A stretch of DNA of 64,000 bases from Algoriphagus vanfongensis DSM 17529 (GCF_000429465.1 NZ_KE386906.1:248001-312000); one strand, 5' to 3'. Shown: positions 15,364-24,546, counted from the first letter of the stretch. Made by a program: numbers and translations. The notes: generated by a model not told the origin, from the sequence alone.

Positions 15364-15654
15364 AATGACCGTGTCTTCACGGTCATTAAGGTTATAATGT
15401 CTCGTGACCCGAGACAGGGCAATGATTTTTGTAGCCCCATGTTTTAACATGAGGATGCCAATGATTCGATTTTTTCCATGTTTTGGCTGGGTGAAGGTTT
15501 GTGATGAAGAGGGCGCTTCGCCAAAACGAATTCAGGATAAGACGATTGCAAATCCTGAATAGCCGAATTATGGTTCGGGATTACAAATCCCGAACAGCTG
15601 GTCTTTGCGGTTGAAAAAATAGAAACCTTCGAGGTTTAGAAAACCTCAAAGGTT
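15364..15654. repeat. cluster of five short hairpins
   Basis: Five inverted repeats follow one another in the 335-nt gap before the PBP4 gene stop. These are 15364-15373/15378-15387 (10 bp, loop TCTT), 15398-15404/15410-15416 (TGTCTCG), 15438-15443/15446-15451 (CATGTT), 15573-15582/15586-15595 (GTTCGGGATT, loop ACA), and 15624-15637/15641-15654 (AACCTT-C-GAGGTTT, one internal mismatch). None has a proper T run, so they look like dispersed palindromic elements, not terminators. Confidence 0.7.
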
Positions 15655-15674
15655 AGACACATTCAAATCTCAGC

Positions 15675-16979
15675 TCAAAACATATCCCGGACCAGTAGCA
15701 GTACTTTTTCCATTTCCCTTCGGATCAGACTGGCTTTATGCGGATAGTTAGAGTTCATAAATGCAAAGCAATAGGTCTTTCCACTTTTTGTTTTGATCAG
15801 ACCGACCAGACTATGATTGTTACTCATGGTACCGGTTTTTGCAAAAATGTAAGGCGAAGCCGCTTGATAGTTGTTTTGAATAGTGCCAGATACTCCACCC
15901 GTCGGGAGCAGTTCATAGAGCATATCATCAGGAACGATTCGGAATATTTTTTCAAAGAGTCCTACCATGGTTCTAGGGGTGAAAAGATTGTAGCGACTGA
16001 GGCCAGAGCCATCCACCCAGATAGGTTCGTCTGGGAGATCGTAGAGGTAGGTTTTGATCATGTACTCTATCGCCCGCTCCGAATCCAGCTCTCCAAATAG
16101 TCGGTCCGAAACCATCATGAGCAATTGTTCTGCTAGGAAATTATCACTTTCCAGCATCATTTCTTTCAGAAAAGGGAAAAGTGCGTTTCCCCTCCAGAGA
16201 TAGTGCTCTTCAGGAAGCGAATCAGGTTGATAAATCCATGTTTTGCCCGTTTCCGTTGCCGCTAATTCTACCAAAAGTTCGGGAGAGGTGATAAAAGGCA
16301 GGTAATCTTCTCTTCCTCTATAGGTCAGTGGGTTGTAGAGAAATTCATTTTCATGAAAATCCCGTTCCATGTCCTTGAGTTCTTTGGTGCTTTTGAAAAT
16401 AGCATCTTGAAATCTGAAAGGAAATACTCTTGGATTGCTTTTGCCGGGGAAGACATGCATCAAATTGCCATAAATAGGAAGAGAACTCCTCTCAGCAGAA
16501 TAATAATAAGCATAATCATCCCATTGCCAACCGTCGCCAAAAGGAGTAGATTTCATATTGGCATCCGAAAACTGGATGACAGAATAAGGAGCAAACATTT
16601 TTTGGAAGTCTGGAGACGGTAGGTCCAAATATTTCCAGGAAGGATCACCTGCTCCCCAGATTTTCAAGGTGTCACCTGCAGGCACATAGCGCAGGGTCTG
16701 CGTGCTGTCGTTGAGGATAAGGATACTGGAGAAAAGCGTAAAAAGCTTGGTAACCGAGGCTGGGGTAAAGCGGATTTGGGAGTTTTTTTCATACATCACT
16801 CGCTGGGAATCCAGATCGTAAAGCATAAAGCCTGTCAAGTGACCAGAAAAAAAGCTTCCATCACCCAGTGCGGATTCCATTTGGGAATATTGGGTTTTGG
16901 TAATCTGGGACTGGGCTCCCAGGCTGAGAAATAAAAAGGATAAAAGAAGGAGAGTCTTAGTTGGTTTCAATTTGATCAT
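15675..16979 (-). CDS. dacB: D-alanyl-D-alanine carboxypeptidase/endopeptidase (PBP4-type, S13)
   Basis: A 434-residue exported penicillin-binding protein. A signal peptide ends near GAQSQ (about 25). The three active-site motifs are present: SxxK as SVTK (residues 75-78), SxN as SRYN within DGSGLSRYN, and KTG as AKTGTMSNN. It should remove the terminal D-Ala or cut 4-3 cross-links in the periplasm. Length is near the minimal PBP4 size, with a compact insert domain. Its start lies inside the end of the DUF423 gene (23-nt overlap), so the two are coupled. Confidence 0.9.
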   Translation of the reverse strand: MIKLKPTKTLLLLSFLFLSLGAQSQITKTQYSQMESALGDGSFFSGHLTGFMLYDLDSQRVMYEKNSQIRFTPASVTKLFTLFSSILILNDSTQTLRYVPAGDTLKIWGAGDPSWKYLDLPSPDFQKMFAPYSVIQFSDANMKSTPFGDGWQWDDYAYYYSAERSSLPIYGNLMHVFPGKSNPRVFPFRFQDAIFKSTKELKDMERDFHENEFLYNPLTYRGREDYLPFITSPELLVELAATETGKTWIYQPDSLPEEHYLWRGNALFPFLKEMMLESDNFLAEQLLMMVSDRLFGELDSERAIEYMIKTYLYDLPDEPIWVDGSGLSRYNLFTPRTMVGLFEKIFRIVPDDMLYELLPTGGVSGTIQNNYQAASPYIFAKTGTMSNNHSLVGLIKTKSGKTYCFAFMNSNYPHKASLIRREMEKVLLLVRDMF

Positions 16980-17352
16980 TTTTCAATGCTGAATAAAACA
17001 AGCCTAACCATCCCAAAATGAAGCCAACTCCACCAAGGGGAGTGACAGCCCCCCACCATGTAATCCCAGAAAGTGAAAGAATGTAGAGTGATCCTGAGAA
17101 TATCAGGATGCCAAAAATCATGCACCAGGTAGCAAATGCCAAGCTTTTCCACTGAGGTTTCACAAGCTTTAGTACACCAATCAGAAAAATAGCCAAAGTG
17201 TGATAGAAATGGTATTTCACGGCTGTTTCAAAAGTTTCGGTTCTTCCCGTTTCGGCAAGTATAGCGGCCAATCCGTGCGCCCCAAATGCTCCAAGACCTA
17301 CTGCTAATGCGCCAAATAGGCCTGCCGCCATGATGATTTGTTTTCCGTTCAT
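16957..17352 (-). CDS. DUF423 small membrane protein
   Basis: A 131-residue inner-membrane protein with four predicted helices, matching the YgdD/DUF423 family. It has GALAVGLGAFGAHGL (about 14-28), the conserved FETAVKYHFYHTLAIFLIG segment, and LFSGSLY-like spacing (IFSGSLYILSLSG). It ends ITPLGGVGFILGWLG-style, as the family does. The function is unknown. Its 3' end overlaps dacB. Confidence 0.92.
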   Translation of the reverse strand: MNGKQIIMAAGLFGALAVGLGAFGAHGLAAILAETGRTETFETAVKYHFYHTLAIFLIGVLKLVKPQWKSLAFATWCMIFGILIFSGSLYILSLSGITWWGAVTPLGGVGFILGWLGLFYSALKNDQIETN

Positions 17353-17456
17353 TTATTTATTGTTGAAAAGTTTAAAGTTGTAATGTGCCAAGGTTTAAAG
17401 TTTTGATTTTTACCAAATTCTGTTTTGCTCTACTTTCTTTTTCAATTTTCAGAAAA

Positions 17457-17493
17457 CTGATCACTGAGACTGATCACTGAGACTGATTACTCA
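17457..17493. repeat. 13-bp tandem repeat, about 2.8 copies
   Basis: The unit CTGATCACTGAGA occurs at 17457-17469 and 17470-17482, with a partial variant at 17483-17493. It lies between the yggS stop and the DUF423 start. GTTTAAAGTT also occurs twice nearby (17370-17379, 17393-17402). Confidence 0.75.
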
Positions 17494-17516
17494 AGCCTTA
17501 ATTGTTCAATTAGTTC

Positions 17517-18191
17517 TTATTGATAATTTCTCGCTCCGAAAATCGCCGAACCGATCCGCACCATGGTGCTTCCTTCTTCTTGAGCGATCAGATAGTCTCC
17601 GCTCATTCCCATTGACAGCTCTTCCATTTTCATGAAATCCGGCAAAGACTGTGATTTCAACTCCTCAAACTGCGACTTGAGTCCCCGAAATTCTTTTCTC
17701 ACCTGGTCCTGATTTTCAGTAAAAGTGGCCATTCCCATGAGGCCTCGAACTTCCACGTTTTTCATCGCCTGAAATTCAGGATTGCTCAGCATCTCTTCCA
17801 ATTCTGATCTGTCAAAGCCAAACTTGCTTTCCTCTTCTGCAATGTGAATTTGAAGCAAGACCGGAATTTGTCGGTTCACTTTTGCTCCTTGTTTATCGAT
17901 CTCCTTGAGCAGCTTGAATGAGTCCACTCCGTGGATCAAGTGAACGTAGGAAGCGATGTATTTGACTTTGTTGCGCTGAAGATGCCCGATCATATGCCAT
18001 CTCACATCTTCCGGCATTTGAGGCTGCTTGTCCTGAAGTTCCTGTACTTTGTTTTCTCCAAAGTCCCGAATGCCAGCTTCATAGGCTTCTTTCAGGTCTT
18101 CCAAAGGCTTGGTTTTGCTCACTGCCACGAGGAGACAAGCTGAATTTTTAAAGGTTTTTTTTACCGTTTCAAGATTCGCTTTGATTTCCAT
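17517..18191 (-). CDS. YggS family pyridoxal phosphate homeostasis protein
   Basis: A 224-residue cytoplasmic protein of the PLPBP/YggS family, a single alanine-racemase-type TIM barrel. The PLP Lys is in AVSKTKP (about residues 23-29). FGENKVQE, WHMIGHLQRNK, SMGMSGD and the phosphate-binding VRIGSAIFG are all in place. It binds PLP and keeps its level balanced; no enzyme activity is established for the family. It is divergent from the GH3 gene (48 nt between starts). Confidence 0.95.
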   Translation of the reverse strand: MEIKANLETVKKTFKNSACLLVAVSKTKPLEDLKEAYEAGIRDFGENKVQELQDKQPQMPEDVRWHMIGHLQRNKVKYIASYVHLIHGVDSFKLLKEIDKQGAKVNRQIPVLLQIHIAEEESKFGFDRSELEEMLSNPEFQAMKNVEVRGLMGMATFTENQDQVRKEFRGLKSQFEELKSQSLPDFMKMEELSMGMSGDYLIAQEEGSTMVRIGSAIFGARNYQ

Positions 18192-18239
18192 TTTCTATTT
18201 TTAGTCAAACAATTTTTCTATCAGAGCCAAGACAAAGAT

Positions 18240-19790
18240 ATGGCGATCATCAGTACTTTACTAAAGAAAGGCATTCGCTTGCGTGAAAGTTTGGAGCAGG
18301 AGCATTCTCAGCCTTTGGAACTCCAAAAGCACGAGTTGAAAAAGCTGCTAATTCAAGCCAATAGAACCCAAATAGCCAGTAAATACGGCTTTCATGAAAT
18401 TCTGAAGTCCTTCAGGAAGGATGATCAGACTTTTTATGAGCGGTTCAAAGAGCAAGTACCAATCTACGATTATGACAGTATCCACGAGGAGTGGTGGTTT
18501 CAGACGCTGGAGGGGAAAAGTGACGTGACTTGGCCGGGCAAGGTCAAGTACTTTGCCTTGAGTTCGGGCACATCGGGAGCGGCTTCGAAATATATTCCGA
18601 TCACCAAGGATATGGTCAGGGCTATTCGGAGAACAGGCGTCCGGCAGATTCTAAGTTTGTCCAAGTATGATCTGCCCACTTCTCTTTTTACCAAGGGAAT
18701 CCTAATGCTTGGTGGGAGTACGGATTTGGAGTTTAACGGAACTTACTTTTCTGGAGACCTCAGCGGTATCACCGCGGGGAAATTGCCCATATGGTTTCAG
18801 CGTTTTTATAAGCCTGGTAAAAAAATATCCCGCAATAAAAACTGGGGAGACAAGCTCGAGCAAATTGTGGAAAATGCGCGAAAATGGGATATAGGCATCA
18901 TCGTGGGAGTGCCTGCTTGGCTTCAGATCTTGCTGGAGAAAATCATCGAGCGATATCAGGTCGAGCATATTCATGAGATCTGGCCCAACCTTCAGATTTT
19001 CGTTCATGGAGGTGTTTCCTTTGAGCCTTATAAGAAAGGCTTCGAAAAGCTACTGGGCAAGCCATTGACTTACATAGAAACTTACCTAGCCTCTGAGGGA
19101 TTTTTGGCTTTTCAGGCCTTGCCCCATCGCAAATCCATGAGGCTGGTGCTCAATAATGGGATATTTCATGAGTTTGTTCCTTTCAATGATCAGAATTTTG
19201 ATGAAAATGGAACTCTAAGATCCGGAGCAGAAACATTGAAAATAGATGAAGTGGAGGAGGGGAAGGATTATGCACTATTGATTACGACTTGTGCGGGGGC
19301 CTGGCGTTATTTGATCGGGGACACCGTGAGGTTTGTGTCCAAAGAAGAATCAGAGATCGTCATCACTGGACGTACGAAGCACTTTTTAAGTCTTTGCGGG
19401 GAACATCTTTCGGTGGATAATATGAATCGTGCGATAGAACTGGCAGCCGAAAAGCTAGACATCGATGTCAAAGAATTCACTGTCTTGGGTATTCCACATG
19501 GGAGTCTTTTTGCGCATCAGTGGTATGTGGGAACTAAGGATCTGGTAGATGCCAAGAAATTGGGGAAACTGATCGATGGATACCTGAAAGATCTCAACGA
19601 CGACTATGCAGTAGAGCGGAGACACGCACTGAAGAAAGTCTTTTGTGAGGTGTTGCCTGCCGAGACATTTTATGATTGGATGAAAAATCAAGGCAAAGAA
19701 GGTGGTCAAAATAAATTTCCCAGAGTTTTGAAAGGACAAAAAGCCCAAGACTGGCAAGCTTATATCCAAGAGAAGGGAGCTGGTAGCTGA
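18240..19790 (+). CDS. GH3 family acyl-adenylate-forming protein
   Basis: A 516-residue cytoplasmic protein of the GH3 auxin-responsive-promoter family, which belongs to the firefly-luciferase superfamily. The ATP/AMP motif I is YFALSSGTSGAASKYIP (about 113-129). Motif II is found as YLASEGFLAF (about 281-290), and ITGRTKHFLSLCGEHLS (about 374-390) covers the hinge. Plant members link amino acids to acyl acids; bacterial members are common in Bacteroidota and their substrates are unknown. The stop overlaps the next ATG by one base, so it is coupled to the LysE-type exporter, suggesting that a product might be exported. Confidence 0.9.
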   Translation: MAIISTLLKKGIRLRESLEQEHSQPLELQKHELKKLLIQANRTQIASKYGFHEILKSFRKDDQTFYERFKEQVPIYDYDSIHEEWWFQTLEGKSDVTWPGKVKYFALSSGTSGAASKYIPITKDMVRAIRRTGVRQILSLSKYDLPTSLFTKGILMLGGSTDLEFNGTYFSGDLSGITAGKLPIWFQRFYKPGKKISRNKNWGDKLEQIVENARKWDIGIIVGVPAWLQILLEKIIERYQVEHIHEIWPNLQIFVHGGVSFEPYKKGFEKLLGKPLTYIETYLASEGFLAFQALPHRKSMRLVLNNGIFHEFVPFNDQNFDENGTLRSGAETLKIDEVEEGKDYALLITTCAGAWRYLIGDTVRFVSKEESEIVITGRTKHFLSLCGEHLSVDNMNRAIELAAEKLDIDVKEFTVLGIPHGSLFAHQWYVGTKDLVDAKKLGKLIDGYLKDLNDDYAVERRHALKKVFCEVLPAETFYDWMKNQGKEGGQNKFPRVLKGQKAQDWQAYIQEKGAGS

Positions 19791-20410
19791 TGGGGGCTTG
19801 GCTGGAAGGGGTCAGTATGGGACTTTTGCTTTCTGCGATGATAGGTCCAGTATTTTTCACCCTGATCCAAAGCAGTTTAGAACATGGTTTTCGCTATGCG
19901 ATGGCTTTGGCTTTTGGGATTTTGATTTCTGATACTGTATATGTTTTACTGACTTATTTTGGTATTAGCCTGTTGGTCAAATTTCCTTCTTTTGAACAGA
20001 CATTGGGCTATGGGGGAGGCTTGATTCTGATCGGGTTTGGAATTGGGAGTTTGGTCAAGCAAGCCAAAGCTAGGCCTAATTCGGGTGGTTTTCCTGTCGC
20101 AAAAGGAAGGAAGAAAACAGCTTTCCTAAAAGGATTTAGCATCAACGGAATCAATCCTTTTGTGCTTCTATTTTGGATTTCGATCGCCAGTTTGGTCGGT
20201 TCAAAAAAAAGTTTCACTACCTCCAGCGTGATGTTGTATTACTCTGGGATTCTTGGAACTGTCTTCCTTATTGATTTGCTAAAAGCGTACATCGCCAAGA
20301 AACTCTCGAGGTTCATCACCCCGCAAATTACATTTTACATGAATAAAGCCGTGGGGATTATCCTGATCGCATTTGGGCTGAGGATGCTTTATTTCACTTG
20401 GTTTTCTTAA
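19790..20410 (+). CDS. LysE/RhtB family amino-acid exporter
   Basis: A 206-residue inner-membrane protein with about six helices. It shows the LysE start (GVSMGLLLSAMIGPVFFTLIQSSLEHGFRY-like), the GLILIGFGIGSL helix and a central FLKGFSINGINPFVLLFWIS segment typical of the family. It probably exports amino acids or related metabolites using the proton gradient. It overlaps the GH3 gene (TGATG), which makes conjugate or amino-acid export a reasonable guess. It ends convergent with the DUF502 gene. Confidence 0.9.
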   Translation: MGAWLEGVSMGLLLSAMIGPVFFTLIQSSLEHGFRYAMALAFGILISDTVYVLLTYFGISLLVKFPSFEQTLGYGGGLILIGFGIGSLVKQAKARPNSGGFPVAKGRKKTAFLKGFSINGINPFVLLFWISIASLVGSKKSFTTSSVMLYYSGILGTVFLIDLLKAYIAKKLSRFITPQITFYMNKAVGIILIAFGLRMLYFTWFS

Positions 20411-20431
20411 GACTGGTCGCGGTTGACTTTT

Positions 20432-21118
20432 TTATTCTTTCAGCAGTTGATTTTTGGATTCTTCAGAGCAATTGGTGTTGAAAACATCCTGATTTTCTGC
20501 AAGCATGCTACAAGACCCGGTCCCCATCCCCATAATTGTCTTCATGGCATCTTGAGTAGTGACGTCTAGCAGGATCAATTTGTCCTTTGGAACGTGATAA
20601 ATATTGCCGTTGGCGGGGTTGGGAGCGGTAGGTACAAAGACTGTGATCAAATTTTCATTGATCCGATCTGTGATGAAGCCGGTCATCAACGTTCCGGATT
20701 GAAATGGATCTATCAAAACCACTTCTGAAAATGGAAGTTTTTTAAGTCCGACAAACTGCAACACCGTCTGCTGGATCATGCTATATAGCGGAACTTTGGA
20801 AAGGTATTTTTTCTCAAGAATCGAAAAATAGAATTTGCCCAATCTGTTTCGGATGATAGCTCCGATGAGGAAGATGAAAAGAATTAAAATCCCAAGCGAA
20901 AGGAAATTGATAGACCAATGCGGCTCGCCGGTACTCGAGTCCAGCATCGAGCTGATGGGAGATACAATTTTGAAAATGAAATTGAAAACGAAGGATAAGA
21001 GAAGTAAAATGATGCTCAAAGGGAGCAAGATGATAAATCCTTGAATCAAGGTGTCGAGCAAAAAACCTCGTTTGCTTAGTTGAATGGGTTCTTCATCGAT
21101 TTTGGGTTCGGTTTTCAT
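20432..21118 (-). CDS. DUF502 family membrane protein
   Basis: A 228-residue protein with two N-terminal membrane helices (about 25-48 and 70-92) followed by a soluble domain. DUF502 features are present: YSMIQQTVLQF, the FSEVVLIDPFQSG segment, GFITDR, and VFVPTAPNPANGNIYHVPKD. The function is unknown; the family is widespread, and in plants related COV proteins are membrane trafficking factors. It is monocistronic here. Confidence 0.9.
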   Translation of the reverse strand: MKTEPKIDEEPIQLSKRGFLLDTLIQGFIILLPLSIILLLLSFVFNFIFKIVSPISSMLDSSTGEPHWSINFLSLGILILFIFLIGAIIRNRLGKFYFSILEKKYLSKVPLYSMIQQTVLQFVGLKKLPFSEVVLIDPFQSGTLMTGFITDRINENLITVFVPTAPNPANGNIYHVPKDKLILLDVTTQDAMKTIMGMGTGSCSMLAENQDVFNTNCSEESKNQLLKE

Positions 21119-21371
21119 GAGTGTGGATTTTTGGAGAAAGAAAATGAGTTGATGACCTATTTAGAGTCAATATTGTGCCAGCGGCATTTTGCCGATAGGA
21201 GGTCCTTTTTGAAAATCTTACTGTGTAAAAAATGTGTTGAATTGGGTATTTTCTTCCCTAGTCTTCAGTTGTCTGGATGTTTTTGATTTTGTTGCTTTCC
21301 CTGTATATGATGCATCATTTTTAGTAAATTGAATGCATTCATTTTGTTTATAATTTTTATACACGTTAGTT

Positions 21372-22361
21372 ATGGAATCGAAATACGGCTTTTTGAAAAT
21401 GGATATTCAGGAATTTGAAAGTTGGTTGTCGGCTCAGCGGGTAGCCAGAACCATACTCACGGTGCAGCAGCATCATACCTGGGTTCCTAATTATTCCCAC
21501 TTTAGCGGAAGCAATCATTTTGAACGACAACAGGCAATGAAAAATCATCATGTTGGTTCAAATGGATGGAGTGATATCGGGCAGCATTTTACGGTTTTTC
21601 CAGACGGCATGATTCTTACAGGGCGATCCTTGGAAGCAACTCCAGCTTGCATTTTTGGGAATAATCAACATTCGATCTGCTTTGAGCATTTTGGGAATTT
21701 TGATACTGGGGGAGATCAGATGCGTCAAGAGCAATTGCTCACTATTGTAAAAGCAACGGCATTGATTTGTTCCAAATTCAATCTTCCGGTCAATCAGTTT
21801 GGTATTGTCTATCATCACTGGTTTGATCTCAGTACCGGGAAAAGAAACAATGGAACTGGAACCAATAAATCCTGTCCTGGAACGAATTTTTTTGGAGGAA
21901 ACAAAGTGGAGGATTTCTTGCAGCATTTTGCTCCGCTGGTAGCTGCCGAAGTAGGAGGGAGTATGGTGACTGATATTCCTAAGGACTTGGGCTATGCTGT
22001 TGTGACTGCTAATAGGCTAAATGTCCGGGTCGGGGCTTCCAGTACTTTTGGCAAAGCCAATGATAGACTTCCTGTAGAGAGAGGGGCTGTTTTGAGGATT
22101 TATGAGGAATCAAATGGCTGGCTTAAAATCTCCAAAAGTCAATCCCATTGGGTGTATGGACGCTATACCGAGTCGGTAAGACGAGCTACCATCAATGCCT
22201 CTGTACTCAACGTGAGAAGTGGTCCGGGAACACAATTTTCCGTTGTGGGCACACTTCCTAAGTCTGAAGAGGTTTTTATCATTGCAGAAGAGGGAGACTG
22301 GTGCCGTCTTGCATTGGAAGAAAAGTGGCTCAGCAAATCCTACCTTGATTTCGTCAACTAG
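21372..22361 (+). CDS. N-acetylmuramoyl-L-alanine amidase with two SH3b domains, no signal peptide
   Basis: A 329-residue protein. Residues about 10-190 form an Amidase_2/PGRP domain; zinc ligands are likely H34 (QHHTW), H148 or H149 (YHHWF) and C168 (KSCPG), with E105 (CFEHFG) in the active site. Two bacterial SH3 domains follow (about 205-262, with RLNVRVGASSTFG; and 265-329, with VLNVRSGPGTQFS). It should cut the MurNAc-L-Ala bond of peptidoglycan. There is no signal peptide, transmembrane helix or lipobox, so it is made in the cytoplasm like phage endolysins or some secreted effectors. No holin or phage gene is nearby. Confidence 0.85.
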   Translation: MESKYGFLKMDIQEFESWLSAQRVARTILTVQQHHTWVPNYSHFSGSNHFERQQAMKNHHVGSNGWSDIGQHFTVFPDGMILTGRSLEATPACIFGNNQHSICFEHFGNFDTGGDQMRQEQLLTIVKATALICSKFNLPVNQFGIVYHHWFDLSTGKRNNGTGTNKSCPGTNFFGGNKVEDFLQHFAPLVAAEVGGSMVTDIPKDLGYAVVTANRLNVRVGASSTFGKANDRLPVERGAVLRIYEESNGWLKISKSQSHWVYGRYTESVRRATINASVLNVRSGPGTQFSVVGTLPKSEEVFIIAEEGDWCRLALEEKWLSKSYLDFVN

Positions 22362-22363
22362 AC

Positions 22364-23209
22364 TCAAAGCTCAGTGCCACTATTGACCATGTCAAATGTC
22401 TCCCGGTGTTTAGGAGTGAAGTTCCATTTGAGAGCTATGGTAGGACCATAGTAGACGTCAAATTGACTACCGCTGGTTCTAAGTTGCATCTGTGCAATAA
22501 TGCCGGTCAGGACAGTAAGGTTTTGGGTCAGACTAGCCGAATAGTAAATGGACTGTCTGAGGATGTCAAACCTGTTTTTTGCGTAATCTTTGTCCGGAAA
22601 TTTGAACATGATCTCTGTGTAATAGGAGAGGTTATGAGACCGAAAGATTGGATTATCCCCTTGAGGTAAAAAGTGGTTGACGCCTACACGTCCGCGGAGT
22701 CTTGGAATGGTGCGGGCTATCCCATCTTTATCATCAAAGAATTTGGTTTCGAACCTGAACTGTTGAAAAATACTTCCTCGCCGCATAGTCTGCATGTAAG
22801 TTCCCATGATGATCAAGCGTCGCTCAAGGATTTCTGGATTTCCGGCTTCCTCTATTTCATATTTTTTATTTCGGGCATATCCTACATAAAGTTTCATATG
22901 CTTGAAACCCGAATAGATCAGCCAAGGTCTCATGACAAATCGCTGGACATAGGCATAGGGATTAGAGTTGGTATAAGCACCTTGAGTCACCACTTGAATA
23001 TCCATCTGACCGGACAGATTCCACTTGTCTTTAATGGGAAAAGCCACATCTACTTCCCCGATGGAGGCGGGGATAAAACCGAGTTTGTAATCTGGGTCGG
23101 ACTGGGCCTGTAGGGAGAAAGAATATAAAAATAGCGACAGTGTCCAGGCTAGGATCAGAGATGCAGTTCTTTTTGATCCAGTAGACTGGGAAGAAATCTT
23201 GATTTTCAC
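22364..23209 (-). CDS. DUF2490 outer-membrane protein
   Basis: A 281-residue exported beta-rich protein starting with GTG at 23209. The signal peptide ends near SLQAQ (about 36). The rest is a run of amphipathic strands with aromatic ends (RPWLIYSGFKHMKLYVGYARN, RGRVGVNHFLP, LSYYTEIMFKF) and matches DUF2490, a family of small predicted outer-membrane barrels. The role is unknown. It is convergent with the amidase, with 2 nt between stops. Confidence 0.82.
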   Translation of the reverse strand: MKIKISSQSTGSKRTASLILAWTLSLFLYSFSLQAQSDPDYKLGFIPASIGEVDVAFPIKDKWNLSGQMDIQVVTQGAYTNSNPYAYVQRFVMRPWLIYSGFKHMKLYVGYARNKKYEIEEAGNPEILERRLIIMGTYMQTMRRGSIFQQFRFETKFFDDKDGIARTIPRLRGRVGVNHFLPQGDNPIFRSHNLSYYTEIMFKFPDKDYAKNRFDILRQSIYYSASLTQNLTVLTGIIAQMQLRTSGSQFDVYYGPTIALKWNFTPKHRETFDMVNSGTEL

Positions 23210-23376
23210 GGATATCTGGTGAAGATGAACCTCTAAAAATAGGGAAAGCCTTTGGTATATTTCTCTTTTTGGTGTTTTAGTTAAACATCAAATCAGGAAG
23301 ACCTGCTCAGGAGATTCTTAGGCTGGATCGGTTTTATTGGTTTTCTACTCATGACAAGCTATTGGCAAGAAGTTCT

Positions 23377-23413
23377 AAAAAAAAAGGTTGCCTTATGACT
23401 AAGACAACCTTTT
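23377..23413 (-). terminator. terminator of alanine dehydrogenase gene
   Basis: A 9-bp stem (23382-23390 with 23405-23413, AAAAGGTTG) with an inner TTA/TAA pair is followed on the minus strand by a long U run (ending at 23377). It is 20 nt past the ald stop. Confidence 0.88.
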
Positions 23414-23433
23414 CGGACTGGTATGATTACCGA

Positions 23434-24546
23434 TTATAGGTATTTTTCAACTGGAACATAAGGCATATCGAAAGCCTCAGCTACTGCTTGGTAGACAATA
23501 TCTCCATGGATGACATTGAGACCAGGAACCAATTCTTTGTTTTCCTGAGCTGCTTTTTTCCATCCTTTGTCAGCTAGTTGGATCGCATAAGGAAGAGTCG
23601 CATTAGTGAGTGCCAAAGTAGAGGTGTAAGGTACAGCTCCTGGCATATTGGCTACGCAATAATGTACTACATCATCGATGATGAATGTAGGGTTTTCATG
23701 CGTTGTTGGTTTGCATGTTTCGATACATCCACCTTGATCTACAGCCACGTCTACCAATACCGTTCCTGGCTTCATGTCCTTCAGCATGTCACGTGTGATT
23801 AGGTGAGGTGCTTTCGCTCCAGGGATCAAAACTGCTCCGATGATCAAGTCTGCAGATTTGATCATTTCACGAATATTGTATTCGTTGGACATCATGGTGT
23901 TTACATTGGCAGGCATCACATCTTCCAGGTATCTCATACGAGGAAGTGATACATCCATGATAGTGACGTCCGCACCGAGTCCGGCAGCCATCCAAGCAGC
24001 CTGAGTACCGACAATACCGCCTCCGAGAATCACCACTTTGGCAGGAAGTACACCTGGTACACCACCTAAAAGAATCCCACGACCTTTAAGCGGTTTCTCA
24101 AGATAGTTGGCACCTTTCTGAACAGACATTCTACCTGCTACCTCAGACATAGGGATAAGCAAAGGAAGACTTCTATCTGCTTTCTCCACTGTTTCATATG
24201 CAAGACAGATTGATTTGCTTTCTACCATTGCTTTGGTCAATGGCTCGTATGAAGCGAAGTGGAAGTAAGTGAACAATAGCTGGTCTTCTTTGATCAGCTT
24301 GTATTCCGGCTCGATAGGTTCTTTGACCTTCATGATCATCTCCGCGATTTCGTAGGTCGCTTCGATAGTCGGAAGGATTTTAGCACCAGCTTCTTCGTAG
24401 GCCTCATCAGAGAATCCACTTCCTTCACCTGCAGTATGTTGTACATAGACGGTATGGCCTCTTTTGACCAATTCTTTGGCACCGGCAGGAGTCAGAGCGA
24501 CCCTGTTTTCGTTGTTTTTGATTTCCTTAGGGACACCTATAATCAT
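23434..24546 (-). CDS. ald: alanine dehydrogenase
   Basis: A 370-residue enzyme from the ATG at 24546 (the frame is open to 24612). The start MIIGVPKEIKNNENRVALTP is the family hallmark. HTVYVQHTAGEGSGFSDE, KVKEPIEPEY (catalytic Lys region), LLFTYFHFA (catalytic His) and the Rossmann loop ILGGGIVGTQAAWMAAGLGA follow, then IGAVLIPGAKAPHLI. It interconverts L-alanine and pyruvate/ammonia with NAD. It is monocistronic, with its own terminator, and divergent from the E1 gene across a 431-nt AT-rich gap. Confidence 0.96.
   Translation of the reverse strand: MIIGVPKEIKNNENRVALTPAGAKELVKRGHTVYVQHTAGEGSGFSDEAYEEAGAKILPTIEATYEIAEMIMKVKEPIEPEYKLIKEDQLLFTYFHFASYEPLTKAMVESKSICLAYETVEKADRSLPLLIPMSEVAGRMSVQKGANYLEKPLKGRGILLGGVPGVLPAKVVILGGGIVGTQAAWMAAGLGADVTIMDVSLPRMRYLEDVMPANVNTMMSNEYNIREMIKSADLIIGAVLIPGAKAPHLITRDMLKDMKPGTVLVDVAVDQGGCIETCKPTTHENPTFIIDDVVHYCVANMPGAVPYTSTLALTNATLPYAIQLADKGWKKAAQENKELVPGLNVIHGDIVYQAVAEAFDMPYVPVEKYL

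Noticed and set aside
21119..21371. tRNA or small gene in the gap before the amidase
   Set aside because: No cloverleaf, TPsiC box or credible reading frame was found; the gap is only AT-rich.
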